From Phyto melanocephala (lineage: Eukaryota; Arthropoda; Insecta; Diptera; Rhinophoridae): a DNA stretch of 64,000 bases. The notes under the pieces were generated by a model. That model searched no databases. It had not been told where the DNA came from and was given only the letters and a program-made list of their open reading frames with translations. A program made the translations under genes and the position numbers. The stretch spans positions 64,007,043-64,071,042 of the forward strand of contig OW799234.1 in assembly GCA_941918925.1 (NCBI GenBank), written 5' to 3'. Of this stretch, positions 1 to 11,321 are shown one piece after another (the stretch's first letter is position 1; every line of letters begins with the position of its first letter).

Positions 1-126
1 TCGCAAGATTTATTTATAATTGTATGTATGCGTGTACGCAAATTTACTTTGAGATTTTTCAACTTTCTTTTCCTAAAAAACATATCTGTTCAAATGTTTC
101 ACAAAAAAAAAAAAAAAAACAAATCT

Positions 127-481
127 GTGAAACTCTGTGTGTGTGTGTTAGCTATAGACTCCGATACTGTAAAACCGATCGGACTCAAACTTCGGCAAGT
201 TGTTGTACACATTCCAGGGATTGTTTATGGGTGGTAAAAAGTGGGCCAAGCCCATAAAAAATTAGTTATCGTTTTGAGCTACTTGCACTTGACCGATTTT
301 TCTGAAACTTTGCACATGTATTAAGCTGTCATGACTATATAACTTCTTGATTAGAAAAGTGGGCAGTGCCACGCCTAAAAAAAGTTATAATTTTTATCTT
401 CTTGCACTTGATATTCAATTAAAATTCAGAATGCATTTTTAATCATTAATGGGCGTAGCAACGCGCGCCGGGCTTTTCTAG
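127..481 (+). mobile_element. Helitron 3' fragment (non-autonomous)
   Basis: From about 127 the sequence matches the complete copy at 32291-33039, including the GT run and a block like GTGGGCAGTGCCACGCC. It ends in the same CGCGCGCCGGGC tail followed by CTAG and a T, the typical Helitron 3' terminus. The TC-starting 5' end is missing and is replaced by an A-rich tract. I see no coding capacity. Confidence 0.6.
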
Positions 482-724
482 TAATATATAAGATCGTTTT
501 GGTGTGGTAGCTCCAATCCTATAATCCGTATTAAGACGCTCTCATTAGCATAGAAAATCAAAACTTGGAAACAAAATTATAATATTATTATTTTGTATAG
601 GGGGTGGGGGTGTACGGATATCACCCATACAAATTAATTATTATTTTTCCAATATCCACTGACTTACAAAAGTGAGGCACACTTAACTTGAAGCCGTAAC
701 TCCTAGAAGAGAGTCCGTGTTCAA

Positions 725-1705
725 ACAAAATTTAAGAGGTATAGAAAAGTGCGTGGTTCGGCTTTACGGGTACACTCTATACAAAGAAATTTATTTTTTC
801 CTAGATCTGCAGAAAAACAGCTGACGCATGTTTTGTGTTTTGTTTCACTGTCAAACATCTTTAGTTTGGTCTATAATTTAACCATGAATCGCCTTACAAA
901 CGAACAACGCTTGCAAATTATTGAATTTTTTTATCAAAATGCGTGCTCTGTTAAGAAAGCTCATCGCTCGATTCTTATCGAAAATTGTGTTAAGCGTTGA
1001 AGCTAATTTGTGGCTCAATGGGTACCTTCATAAGCAGAATTGTCGATTTTAGAGTGAAGATCAGCCAGAAGCTTTGCAAGAGCTACCAATGCATCCAGAA
1101 AAAGTCACAGTTTGGTGTGGTTTATGGGCTGGCGGCAGCATTGGACCGTACTTCTTCAAAGATGAAGCGAATCGTAACGTAACTGTGAATGGTGAGCGTT
1201 ACCGTGAGATGATATCCAACTTTTTTTTGCGCAAAATGCAAGAGCTTGACTTGCATGGCATGTGGTTTCAACAAGACGGTACCACATGCCACACAGCACG
1301 CTTAACAATGGACTTATTGAGAGGCGAGTTCGGTGAACATTTTATTTCACGTTCGGGACCGGTCAATTGGCCGCGTAGATCATGCGATTTAACGCCCTTA
1401 GACTATTTTTTGTGGGGCTTTGTTAAAGCTCATGTTTATACACACATGCCCGCTTAAATTGACGCATTGGAAGACAACAATTACGCATTTATTCATGAGA
1501 TACTGGCCGAAATGTTGGAAAGAGTATGCCAAACTTGGACTAAGCGGATGGACCATTTGAGGCGCAGTCACGGTCAACATTTGCATGAAATACTCTTCAA
1601 ACATTAAATTATATGGAACGCACTATCGATTCAAATAAAGATTTCATGCATTTTTCTGAACTTTATGTGTTTTTTTTTAACTTTCCTATAGCTCTTAAAA
1701 AATCA
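725..1705 (+). mobile_element. Degenerate mariner-type transposon
   Basis: A decayed transposase (884-1607) is bracketed by imperfect terminal inverted repeats: TTTAAGAGGTATAGAAAAGT near 731-750, and the reverse complement of a near-identical stretch at 1680-1699. The exact ends and the TA target duplication could not be fixed. Confidence 0.6.
884..1607 (+). pseudogene. Mariner transposase relic, DD41D type
   Basis: The start reads MNRLTNEQRLQIIEFF, the N-terminal helix-turn-helix region of insect mariner transposases. At about 990 the reading jumps to EANLWLNGY, so most of the DNA-binding region and the segment before the first catalytic Asp are deleted. Downstream are the second Asp in WFQQDG and the third in LTPLDYFLWG, with 41 residues between them, which fits the DD41D (rosa-like) spacing. 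Further lesions are stops near 1050 and 1455-1457 and a frame change at the deletion. The C-terminal part remains readable to TAA at 1605-1607. It cannot make an active transposase. Confidence 0.85.
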
Positions 1706-1876
1706 CGCTTTACAACCAATACTACTTGTGTTCTCTGTGTGAGTAACTTGCAAACAATTTAACTAAAACTTTAGGGGTTCTAATATTACATTTAGAATAT
1801 GTTATTTTAAGTTTTAATTTCAATTTGCAAGCTGATAAGTGGAGTGATATTTAAACGCCAGTTTCTTAAAATTACA

Positions 1877-1882
1877 TTTATT
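1877..1882 (-). promoter_or_regulatory. Polyadenylation signal of the secreted-protein gene
   Basis: AATAAA on the minus strand, 55-60 bases beyond the stop codon of the gene ending at 1937. It is in a sensible position for cleavage about 20 bases later. Confidence 0.55.
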
Positions 1883-1936
1883 TTTAAATTCAATTCAAAA
1901 AAAATTAATCATTTTTAAAATTTCTTTTCATTACTT

Positions 1937-2877
1937 TCAATAATCATCATCATCATATTCGGAGATATAAAATTTATTCTGTTGTTGGCGTAGTTGACCT
2001 TTGCGTTTGTTCTCAAATTGATATACTTCATCATCATCACCATCACCATCCTCGCCATCATTATATTCTTCATCTTCGACATATTCCCAATTATCATGTT
2101 CTAGTTGCTGTTGCAGACGGCGATTGTTTTTGTTACTATTGTCTTTTTTAATATTTTTCAGGACATTTTGAGCATTTTGTTTACGAAGCTTTTGCTGTTG
2201 CAGTTGTTGTTGTTGTTTCATTTTTGTTTTGTTATTCTTATTGAAACGCTTGATATTCGTTGGGCGTCGGGCGGGCTTTTTTTGTTCTACCAAATCCTCT
2301 CTATTTTCTGATACCTTATGTGTGACTGGCTTATCTTCAAATTTACTAACTTGGATGTTGGTAATCTGATTGCAGGGGACATCACTGTAAATGACTACCG
2401 TACCGTAATTGCAGATGTGTTCTTCAGTATCTCTAGCTTGACGTGCTTGAATTTTACCCATACCGTGGCCATTTTTATCTTCAATTTCATAGATATTATC
2501 GTCTCTTGTAATAAAAGCGGTGACAGCCAAAGGTGAAGATTCTTCTGCTTTTAGTTTATGATCGACTGTTGCGGGCATTTCAATAGGCAAATCCTCTATT
2601 TTCATATTTTTTTCCATTGCAGTTTTTTCAGTGGCCTCGACAAAGCCTTTTATCATTGACGATTTTTTTGGTTCAGTTTCGAAGGTTATGAGAGGTGCTG
2701 GTGTGGGCTTGGTAGCTGACATTAATACCATTGGGGGCTTATCTTGTTCTTTGTTATCAGCAAGTTTACCTAAAAATATTCATCATTATTAAAAAATTCA
2801 TAATGTAACATTTCTTGAGACTTACCATTAACTGCTGCTAAAAAAACAACACTGAAAAGTAGCGTCAAGAGCTTCAT
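1937..2877 (-). CDS. Secreted Gln/Lys/Asn-rich protein with acidic tail, unknown function
   Basis: Two exons: 2826-2877 and 1937-2769, giving 294 residues. The 56-base intron has a GTAAG donor and a TTTTTAG acceptor. The start at 2875-2877 is chosen because exon 1 then encodes a textbook signal peptide, MKLLTLLFSVVFLAAVNG, and a TATA box lies upstream. The mature protein has only two cysteines, in a central segment around HICNYGTVVIYSDVPCNQ. This is followed by a basic Q/K/N-rich stretch with several poly-Gln runs, and the last 60 residues are strongly acidic, ending in YDDDDY. It is probably exported. I do not recognise the family. Low-complexity secreted proteins of this build occur among salivary, cuticular and reproductive-tract products, but nothing here decides between them. 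Confidence 0.8.
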
Positions 2878-2950
2878 TTTAATATTTTGGACTACAACTT
2901 TTCAAGAACTGTGGCAAAAGACTAAGCTAGTGTATTACTTTCATGATGAT

Positions 2951-2958
2951 CTTATATA
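2951..2958 (-). promoter_or_regulatory. TATA box of the secreted-protein gene
   Basis: The minus strand reads TATATAAG about 75 bases upstream of the start codon. This leaves room for an initiation site about 30 bases downstream and a 5' leader of about 45 bases. Confidence 0.5.
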
Positions 2959-3205
2959 ATCTCAGTTTTAATGGGGCTTGCAAAAAAATCTGCTTAATAA
3001 AATTCATACAAAACAAAATATTTCCAAATATTGTAAAAAAATTAGTTTTAAATGGGCAGGTGGTATACGTGTACATATCGTAATATAAAACGCGAAACAA
3101 CGTAACTTAATGACAAGCTTTTATATATATAATTTTTTCATATTTATTTGCGATTTCATAAAACGTATATTTAACTAGTTGAACATCATTTTATTTGCTA
3201 TTTTT

Positions 3206-4446
3206 ATAGCCACAATCAAAAAAATAGTATGGCGGTGTATTCATTTAATCATTCCGTTTGTAACACTTCGAAATATCCATTTTAAACCCCATAAAGTATA
3301 TATTTTCTGAGTCCTGGTCTCATTTTAGGACGATCTAGCTATGTCCATCCGTCTGTCCGTCCGTTAAAAGTACGATAGAGCTCGAATCGAAAGCTAGAGG
3401 CTTGAGACATTGCCAGAATATTTCTTATATACAATGTATGGTTGGTATTGAAAACGGGCTAAATTGGTATATAAAGAAGAGTGTTATAGCTCACAATTCA
3501 AGAGTAGGTCAAAAAAACCATGTCCTTTAACATCAAATAGAATGCAATTGTGTCTAAACGCATTAACGTTGAGCCATGAAATTTCGTAATTATATTTCCT
3601 GTATAAAAAAATATCTTTCTCTGAAACTTGTTTAAATATATGTTATAGATTAAAATGTACGAAAATTTACACCGCGCAGTGTCTTTTTCAGTCTATTAAA
3701 AATTTAACACGTGATAAAACCTACAAAATTAAATGTACAATGCTGACATTTTACAAAATTTACTTTTTGGTAAATGGATTTGCACTAACGGAGAATTAAT
3801 GTTACATGCCCACTTTTGCGCCCACCTGCCATATAAGGCTTTACCGCAAATTCATAGAATTTCTCCATGGACAAAAACTTTGAAAGAATAAAGGACTCTC
3901 TATTAAAATATCTAGGTTGAATTTATAAGCAGAAACTATTTTGACACACCCACTTCAACGCCCACTTATCATATAATGAAATATAAAAGCTCATAAAACC
4001 GAATAAAAGACTCTTTATTGTAATATCTGAGTTGAAATTTATTAGCTGAAACTTTCAAAAACGCGCTTACTTCAACGCCCACTTATCACATAATGTCGTT
4101 TATGAAATTTAAAAGCTCTTACCGACAGAATTAAATGTTTAACGATGAAACTTTGCAATTATACATTTGTCATCCATATAAGAATAAAATACTTTGACAC
4201 GCCTACTTTGACGCCCACTTATCACAAAATTTACTGTTAATAAAATTTAATAGCTCATAAAATCGACAGAATTATATGTAATAGATGATGAAATTTCGCA
4301 TTCATACATTTGACATCAAGATAAAAATAATTCCAACAAATTAAGGTTACACGCCCACTTTAACGCCCACCTCCCATATAACGCTTTACCTAAAATTCGT
4401 ATAATTTCTCTATTAATAAAGATTTTGGAATAATAAAGGACTATGT
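3206..4446 (+). repeat. Family B dispersed repeat, degenerate copy
   Basis: The copy opens with a damaged form of the B start (ACCACCAAAAAAATGG type). It then has CATTCCGTTTGTAACAC, CCCATAAAGTATATAT and a run of TCCGTC units near 3345. The rest is an array of related units marked by ACGCCCACTT and the CCATATAA boxes near 3825, 3975, 4085, 4215 and 4365. No ORF of note. Related full copies lie at 41569, 47458 and 52798. Confidence 0.7.
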
Positions 4447-5740
4447 TGAAGCAACAATCATTAAATTTTTCCAAGCATTTATAGAACAATTTAAATTTAT
4501 TTGAAAACTTTTATCTCGTAACTAGTCATGTCATAGTCGATAATCGAACATAATTTAATTGCTTTGTTGTTTCCCATTTGAGGTGACGATATGTGTATGT
4601 TTCTAACTGCAAGAACTAGCTGAGCAGACAATAAGAGAAAGCACACAGAAAAGTAATTTTAACTTTTAGCCCACAGCTTAAATATTGTTGATATCCAACA
4701 GCATAATGTATGAGTCTATGAATAAATTAAAAATTAATTTTTTTTTCGGCTATCAAAAAAACTACGAAAACAACAAGAAGAAAACATAATAATGAATTTG
4801 CTAAAGTTCAAAGAACGTTAGATATTTCAACAAAAACATTATTTATTATTATTATTATTATTATTTATTATAGTTATTTAAATTAGCAAAAATAAATAAA
4901 AAACTTAAAAAAGTCTAAAAGTTATGGTGCTTTTACACGACATCTAATATTTTAAAACTATGAAACAGAAATAAACAGAAGTTATGTTTGATCTAGAGCT
5001 TGATTTCGAGTTAAAAACATATCAAAAACTGATAAAAAACAATCGTAAGCTAATAAAAAAGCTTTTACTAATTTTGGAGACTAAAAACTAAAATGTATAA
5101 TAAAGAAAAATTACAAATCATTTGTACATCAACGATTTTGTCAAAGACTCGAAAAACTGACATATTCTTATCACATATTGAAAAATACGTTCAGTGTGAA
5201 ACAGCCCTTCATAAAATGTTACCGGGTGTTGCTATTTATAAGCGGTTTAGGTTAATGTTCTTTAATTTATTACCAACAAACACCCTAAATATTTAATTTG
5301 TAGAGATTTATTTTACAGTTTTCTTATAGCAGGTTAAGATACATACAACATGCTATAAAACGTTGTCAACTGTAAATCATTAAAGGCCAGTTTAGACTAT
5401 AATACAAACAGAAGAAACCATGAGAGAAATTATGAATGAAAATTTGACAAGCGGACCGTTTTTTTTTTTTTAATTTTGAAAACGTTTTATAATATGGAAT
5501 ATTTAATAAGATCAGAGGTGTATTTTATGGTGTTCTACTTTCTGACAAAAATGTTGTAATCATGCTAAAATTTGAGTGGGTTTATGTTTTATTCTAAAAA
5601 TACATGCCAGAGTTGAAACAGTTATCGTTTGCTTTTCTGAACAGGTTGCACAAATAACTGGCAAGAATGTATCAAATTTTACCCCCAATTATATTTCAGT
5701 GTAACAAAATACCCTTTTTTACAGTTTTGTTATGATTTGA
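4447..5740. other. AT-rich stretch without recognised gene
   Basis: Only short spurious frames. It holds a (TTA)n microsatellite at about 4838-4873 and homopolymer T tracts near 5459. Nothing else was recognised. Confidence 0.5.
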
Positions 5741-6033
5741 ATTCTGATACCAATATTAGATCTCTCGGTGGTATAGAAACTGATCAAAATCGAAGCAGTT
5801 GTATTTTGTCGCTTCTATCTCAGTTAGTTTCAAACCGATTTTTTTCTGAAATAATTTTCTAAGCCACGGTTTCTAAATTGTTGTCTATATCGTGTACAAA
5901 AATTATTTAGGAGCTTGAAAAATTTTATATATTTAAAAAAAATATATATATTTTTCTACATAATTTTTCCCTATAACATTGCCGATTAGTGACCAATTTT
6001 TCAAAATTGTTCTAGAATATATCTAGGGGCATA

Positions 6034-7204
6034 TATACACATGTAGGGGGAATATCGAAGCAGACCACTACTATCATGGGTCCCTTTTCGACCCCTTCGC
6101 TCCTCAGTGATTTCGTGTCTACCGATCAGTATACCTTCAATCACTGAGTCCCGCGCCACAACCGGCGTTTGCTCTGGACTAGGAAAATGATTTTACACTG
6201 CCGACTGGTAATTGTCGACAATCCTCATCGCATAGCCCTTTGTAATCGCCGGCATCTCACTCAGACTAAGGTCCCCCATCGCACTCACACTTAAAGTGTG
6301 CTTGCCTGTGATCCTCAATCTTCCGCTCGCCAACGCCGTACACTCGCATACTACATGCGCCGCCGTCTCGGCATCCTCCAGGCATATTCTACAAATATCA
6401 TCATCCACGATCCGCATCCTCTTCAGATGATATTTGAAGTTACCATGTCCTGTAATCAACGCAGTGATCCAGCTCACCATACTCCGATTAAAACCGAGTA
6501 TCTTCACTGCACCCCTGCCAAGTGGCTCCCTGAGCACCATACGGGCCTGTCTACACGTGGTTCCCTCCATTCACCTTCGCAAGTTGATAGAGTTCACCCA
6601 TTGAAAGATCTTCGCCCGCACCAACCCATTACCCAGAGCAGTTCTGGGTTCCGGTCCGCAGAATGCAGCCTCAGACCCCTTTTTCGCAAGTTCGTCGGCA
6701 GCCTCATTCCCAGCTATGCCCACGTGTCCCTTAACCCACATCAGCGTTACCTCATTTGTAGAGGCACACCTATTGAGCTTTAGAACATACTCAAGCAGCA
6801 AAGAGGAGTTCACATCTATCCGCTGCATACGTTTTATAACCGACTGGTTGTCAAGTGCAATAAGAATTCTCTTCCCATACATTCGACATTCCAACAGATG
6901 GTCCAACGCGTGCAGCAAACCAAGCATTTCTGCCTGATAGACTGACACGTACTCCCCCAGATTCAGGGTGCAGGATAAGTTCAACTCAGATGAGTACACA
7001 CCAGCACCTGCCCTTCCGTCCATAAAGGACCCATCAGTAAAGATACTGATGTCATTCTCCATGCACTCATCGTGCATGAATCCATCCGCTATGAGCGTGT
7101 GATGTAGCCTTTCGACCACTTTCACCCGACTCATGCGCTCCATCGGCATCTGAGCCTCCCTAACCTCTTTATCCACGAGGTCCAGGATTCTCCTATGCCC
7201 CTAC
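6034..7204 (-). mobile_element. 5'-truncated RNase-H-bearing non-LTR retrotransposon
   Basis: The insertion is flanked by an 11-bp direct repeat CTAGGGGCATA at 6023-6033 and 7205-7215, a target-site duplication. Only the 3' part of the element is present: the RNase H domain, a C-terminal zinc motif and a GC-rich 3' untranslated region of about 160 bases. There is no poly(A) tail. The 5' junction carries an extra inverted copy of 10 bases of the target. Confidence 0.75.
6193..7200 (-). pseudogene. LINE RNase H domain with C-terminal zinc knuckle (ORF2 3' end)
   Basis: One reading frame, open from 7200 and interrupted by a single TGA at 6571-6573. The RNase H fold has its acidic set: Asp in IFTDGSF, Glu in YQAEMLGLL, Asp in IALDNQSV, and His and Asp in GHVGIAGNEAADELA. 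After the stop the frame continues into a region ending with CRICLEDAETAAHVVCEC, the C-terminal zinc motif of LINEs that carry RNase H (I, R1, LOA and related clades). Endonuclease and reverse transcriptase are absent because of 5' truncation, so it is a dead copy. The stop replaces one sense codon. Confidence 0.85.
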
Positions 7205-7261
7205 CTAGGGGCATACGATATCTGAAAATAGTTGCAAGTGTGTGTACAAGTTGTAAAAGTT

Positions 7262-8096
7262 ATTATACCCTTCACACAGTGAAAAAGGGTATATATAGGT
7301 TTGTCATTCCGTGTGAAATTTCTACAATTTTCATTTCCGACCCCATAAAGTATATATTTTCTGAAAGCTTATGAATAGGGGAGTCGATGAAGCCCTGTCA
7401 GTCTGTCCGAATGACCGTATGTCCGTGTGTATGTTGAAATCAACTTTTTGAAGCCCCCCGACATAGGTTGGACCCGGGTAAGTTATTAAAATATCAGAAA
7501 TATTCGGGAGTAGATCGGTATTGAAAATCAGAAACATCGGTACATAAACAACTGAGATATGAGCAAAAACCCACGACCACCTCGATTTTTTTTCACAAAA
7601 ACAACATTACAACAACAACATACATACATACAAACCTCTATACTGGTTAGAGAAAACGTGGCTTCGAATCCCAGCTGAGCCAAAAAAATTTTTTTTTAAT
7701 TTTTTAAAAAATTTTTTTTTATTTTTTTTTTAATATATTATTTATATTTTTATCATTATTTTTTTTAAATTTTTTTTATTTTTTTTAATTTTTTTTTTTA
7801 TTTTTTTTTTTTTGTTTTATATATATTGTATATATAATAATTTTTTTTTTAATATTTTTTTTAATTTTTTTTTTTTTAATTTTTTTTTTAATTTTTTTTT
7901 TAATTTTTTTTTTTATTTTTCGTTTTTTTAACATACATACGTGAATTTATAATTTTACAATGGGATGTTTTTATATATGTATGTACGTATTTCATATGGG
8001 ATGAATGTTGACACAAACTACTGTTATTGCATGACTACACGTTGTGAAGGGTATATAAGATTCGGCACGTCCGAATATAGCGCTCTTACTTGTTTT
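7262..8096 (-). repeat. Family A dispersed repeat
   Basis: On the plus strand it starts TATACCCTTCACACAGTG and ends TTCGGCACGTCCGAATATAG then CTTACTTGTT. Between lie GACCCCATAAAGTATATAT, a tRNA-like motif near 7640-7682 (TTCGAATCCCAGCTGAGCCA), and a long T-rich core of low complexity. I define the family orientation by the AACAAGTAAGAGCGC end, which makes this copy minus. No coding capacity. Confidence 0.8.
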
Positions 8097-8159
8097 TAAT
8101 TTCCCTTGTAAAAATTAAGAAAAAAAAACAGAGACAGACGATATGAGGTAATAAGGCTG

Positions 8160-8375
8160 ATTTTCAAGGCCGATCTGCTTTCAAATATTTTTGATATTTC
8201 AATAACACTCATGGGTCTTGGCAATGTCGGAGAGCTTAAAAACTTGTTTAAATACACACACGGACAGACACACAATGCTCTGTCGACTCTCCTATTCATA
8301 AGATTCTTAAAAACTTTTACCTTATTGGGTTTGAAAATAAATATTGTAGAAATTTCGCAATCCTTTATATCGGTG
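8160..8375 (+). repeat. Degenerate family A fragment
   Basis: Text around 8190-8360 (CGATCTGCTTTC, CACACGGACAGACA, CGACTCTCCTATTCATAAG, TGTAGAAATTTCGC) matches the right half of family A copies such as 16370-16560, with many substitutions. It lies head to tail beside the copy that ends at 8096. Confidence 0.65.
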
Positions 8376-9298
8376 GTCACTCTAACTCATATTTTATTAC
8401 GAAATGGAGTTTTTCAGTAATTCCAATTTATTTCACACAAACACACCTCGACATTAAAAAAAAAATTAAAGCAATAGTAAACAATTTCACAAAAGAAGTT
8501 ACATTGTGGTAATACTGTTTCTATTACGTTTTCGCCTTCTCCTGTAAAGTTAAAATTATTTGATTTAGGTCCTTTCTGCCCGCCTCCGACGATATATCCA
8601 TACACTCTCGTAAAATCGTAAATATTTTTAATCTGTGATTTTATCAATATCTCTTAAGTTGTATCAAAATAATAATTGTAATAAAAGTTATCATTTACTC
8701 CAATAATTTGTTCCCATTAAAATATTAAAGTTTACCATCATTTACTTAAATACATTTTCTGCAATGAAACACGTTTTCTGATGGTCATGACTAATACTGC
8801 GAACGTTTTGATACTTTAATTTTACTTTTTTTTAAGGACTTTTCTCGACAATCTACATTTGTGACATGAAACGAAAATATAAATTATTTTGTTACTTTTC
8901 GTGGCATTAATAGAAATCAATTTTAAGGATCTATGGCATTTCCATTTTTCACACTTTCTCTTTGTAAAGTTCGTCTGGTTATTTTTATATTTTCATTGCC
9001 CAGTTCGTGACCAAAGTTGAGTACGTATTCGTTAAATTAAAATAGAGACAACTAAAATTGTAATTTAAACATTCACAAACACACACTCCATTCAAATTCT
9101 AGGATATTTCCCGATTGTTCTCATGATTACTGGCCAAATAGGTGAATAAAATATATTTTTGAACTGCGAAAACATGTCAATTGAAACTTTACTTTCTTTG
9201 TAAAATTAAAAGTAATAAGTTAAAGTTTTTGATTTTATTTTTCAAATACTTATTTTAGCGTCAGTGATTCCTAGAGACTGATAGAGTTTATATTAGAG
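8376..9298. other. No recognised gene
   Basis: AT-rich sequence with only short random frames. Nothing was recognised. The last eight bases, TATTAGAG, form the left target duplication of the next element. Confidence 0.5.
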
Positions 9299-9775
9299 CA
9301 GTGCCATTCAACCTATGGTACGCGTACCACTTGGTGGTACGCGAAAAATTTCCAGGTGGTACGCGAAATCTTTTAAAATTTTAACGATTTCTATTTTGCA
9401 ATTGGAAACAAAAAGAAAAATCATCCTAAAAGTATACCTTTTTTGTGAAATTTTGAATTTTTAAATTTAAGTAACACTGTCATCTTCATTTAATAAAAAA
9501 TAACAAACGTAAGCGAATGATAACCATACCAATAAACGAATGAGCAAAGTAAAATATTCGTTCAACCAAAAGCAAAAGAGTATGCTTGTTAATTTAAAAT
9601 GTGTGTGTTTTGTTTTCCTCGAAATAAACAAACGCACAACTGAGAACAATAATACGAATTTGTTGTACACATTTCCAAACATTTAAAAATGTTTACATTA
9701 TATTTTTTTTGGTGGTACGCGAAAAGTTTGTCATGAATTTAGTGGTACACGAGCCAAAAAGGTTAAATAGCACTG
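9299..9775. mobile_element. hAT-type MITE with perfect 8-bp target duplication
   Basis: The element is 477 bp. Its terminal inverted repeats are CAGTGCCATTCAACCT on the left and the complement of AGGTTAAATAGCACTG on the right, 14 of 16 matching. It is flanked by TATTAGAG at 9291-9298 and 9776-9783. CAGTG ends with an 8-bp duplication are the hAT signature. GGTGGTACGCG recurs next to both ends (9334, 9357, 9712). No transposase, so it is mobilised in trans if at all. Confidence 0.85.
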
Positions 9776-10030
9776 TATTAGAGCGATAAACTCTAGAACT
9801 GCAGGGTTCTCTTTTAAACATCTCCATGCAAAAGAAAACTTACGGAGGCATTTCAAACGAATTGCAGCATTTCATGGTAGCGCTTTAAAAATACACTGTT
9901 GGTGCACTTGCAGTTATACTGGGTGCACCAAAACTCACCATGGCGTTTAAATAACTTTTTCGTTTATTTTTTTTTTCAGATTTTATTAATATACTGCGGT
10001 AACAGCTTAACAAAATAATAGAATTAATTT

Positions 10031-10606
10031 TTTATACCCTTCACACAAAAGTAAAAAGGGTATATATAGCTTTGTCATTCCGTGTAAAATTTCTACAATT
10101 TTAATTTCTGACCCCATAAAGTATATATTATTTGAAAGCTTATGAATAAGCTTTGTCAGTCTGTCCGTGCAAACTTCTGTCCGTGTGTATGGAAAAATCA
10201 GCGACCACCTCGTTTTTTAATCGACAACAGCATACAACATATACATCCATACATACAAATGTGGTATACCGCGTAGAGTGAAAGTGGCTTTAAATCCCAG
10301 CTGAGCCAAAAAAAATTTAATTATTAATATTATTTTTTTATTATTATTATTTTTTATTTTGTATTTCATTTATACTTTTATTGTTACTTTTTTTTGTTTT
10401 TAATTTTTTTTTTATTTAATTTTTTTTTGTTTTTTTTTTGACACATACATACGTAAACTCAATTTATAATTTTACAATTGGATGTTTTTATATGTATGTT
10501 CGTGTTTCATATGAGATGAATTGTTATACAAATAATTGTTATTGCATGACCACACGTTGTGAAGGGTATATAAGATTCGGTACGGCCGAATATAGCACTC
10601 TTACTT
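10031..10606 (-). repeat. Family A dispersed repeat
   Basis: Starts TTATACCCTTCACACA and ends AGATTCGGTACGGCCGAATA then CACTCTTACTT. It carries the tRNA-like motif near 10275-10310 with AAATCCCAGCTGAGCC, and a shortened T-rich core. It is shorter than the 7262 and 40 kb copies through losses in the middle. Confidence 0.8.
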
Positions 10607-10619
10607 AAATCAGCGATCA

Positions 10620-11090
10620 ATCATTTTAACGCAAAGAGCATATCGTAGACATGTTAACGTCATAATTTCGCCCTTTAATGCAATGATTCGCTTCTAAGTT
10701 GATCGTAACCACTAACATGGAATTATAAGAAAGACCGGTAGAGCACGTTTAATTCGTACTGCGGAAAATATTAAACGTATATATAAAAAAATTACCAGAA
10801 ATTCGAAAATTAATTGACCAGCGCATTGGCCAGATCTTTTAGCACTCCACTATATTCTTTTGGGTTACTTAAAGAAGCGAGTATACGTGAATAAGCTGGA
10901 AAAATCGTCAAATTCAAGATCAATATTGTTGCAGTATTTCGAGCACTAGAGCAAACAATTTTTAAAGATTATATAGAAAATGCTTTTAAGCGAGCATATC
11001 GTTGCCAAACTGAAAACAGGGGTGATTTCAGTGAAATAGTTCTTCATTTTTGGTGCTTAAAAAAAGTAAAAATATATGTACATATAAACA
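10620..11090 (+). pseudogene. Heavily decayed mariner transposase C-terminal region
   Basis: In broken frames the segment 10815-10900 reads like the mariner catalytic C-terminus (WPARSFSTPLYSFG, compare the family pattern W-P-x-R-S-x-D-L-T-P-x-D-F-F-L-W-G), then a KRVYVNK-like stretch. The third catalytic Asp codons are lost. Further readable pieces run to about 11070. Several frameshifts and stops are needed. The assignment rests on this short motif alone. Confidence 0.5.
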
Positions 11091-11321
11091 TATTTATACA
11101 TATAAATGAAAAGTTATTAATGCCGTTATACATAATAACAAACCTAGCACAAACCTAGCGAGCTAACTTTTTATGGGGAAATTTCCATAAGGGAAAGATA
11201 ACATCTCACTAGTGAGCATACAGTTTGTTCTTATGCATAACGCCATTGTGACTTTCGGTCTACCCTGTGCATAATAGTGAACTTGCAGTTATAGTTGAAA
11301 ATACATTGCAAGTAATGTTTG

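Larger units (their letters stand above)
5741..7262 (+). repeat. Family C repeat copy split by a LINE insertion
   Basis: The segment 5741-6033 aligns by eye with family C copies at 22165-22250 and 57355-57420, with shared CTATAAC, GATTAG and CGATTT motifs and CTCAGTTAGTT-like text. Family C text resumes at 7216, after the inserted LINE at 6034-7204. The host repeat therefore predates the LINE. Confidence 0.5.

Noticed and set aside
2105..2536. Plus-strand frames opposite the secreted-protein gene
   Set aside because: They are antisense to a gene with signal peptide and splice sites. Their Leu-rich content is the complement of poly-Gln codons.
7640..7682. A real tRNA gene inside family A
   Set aside because: There is only a B-box and acceptor-like segment, without a complete cloverleaf or anticodon arm.
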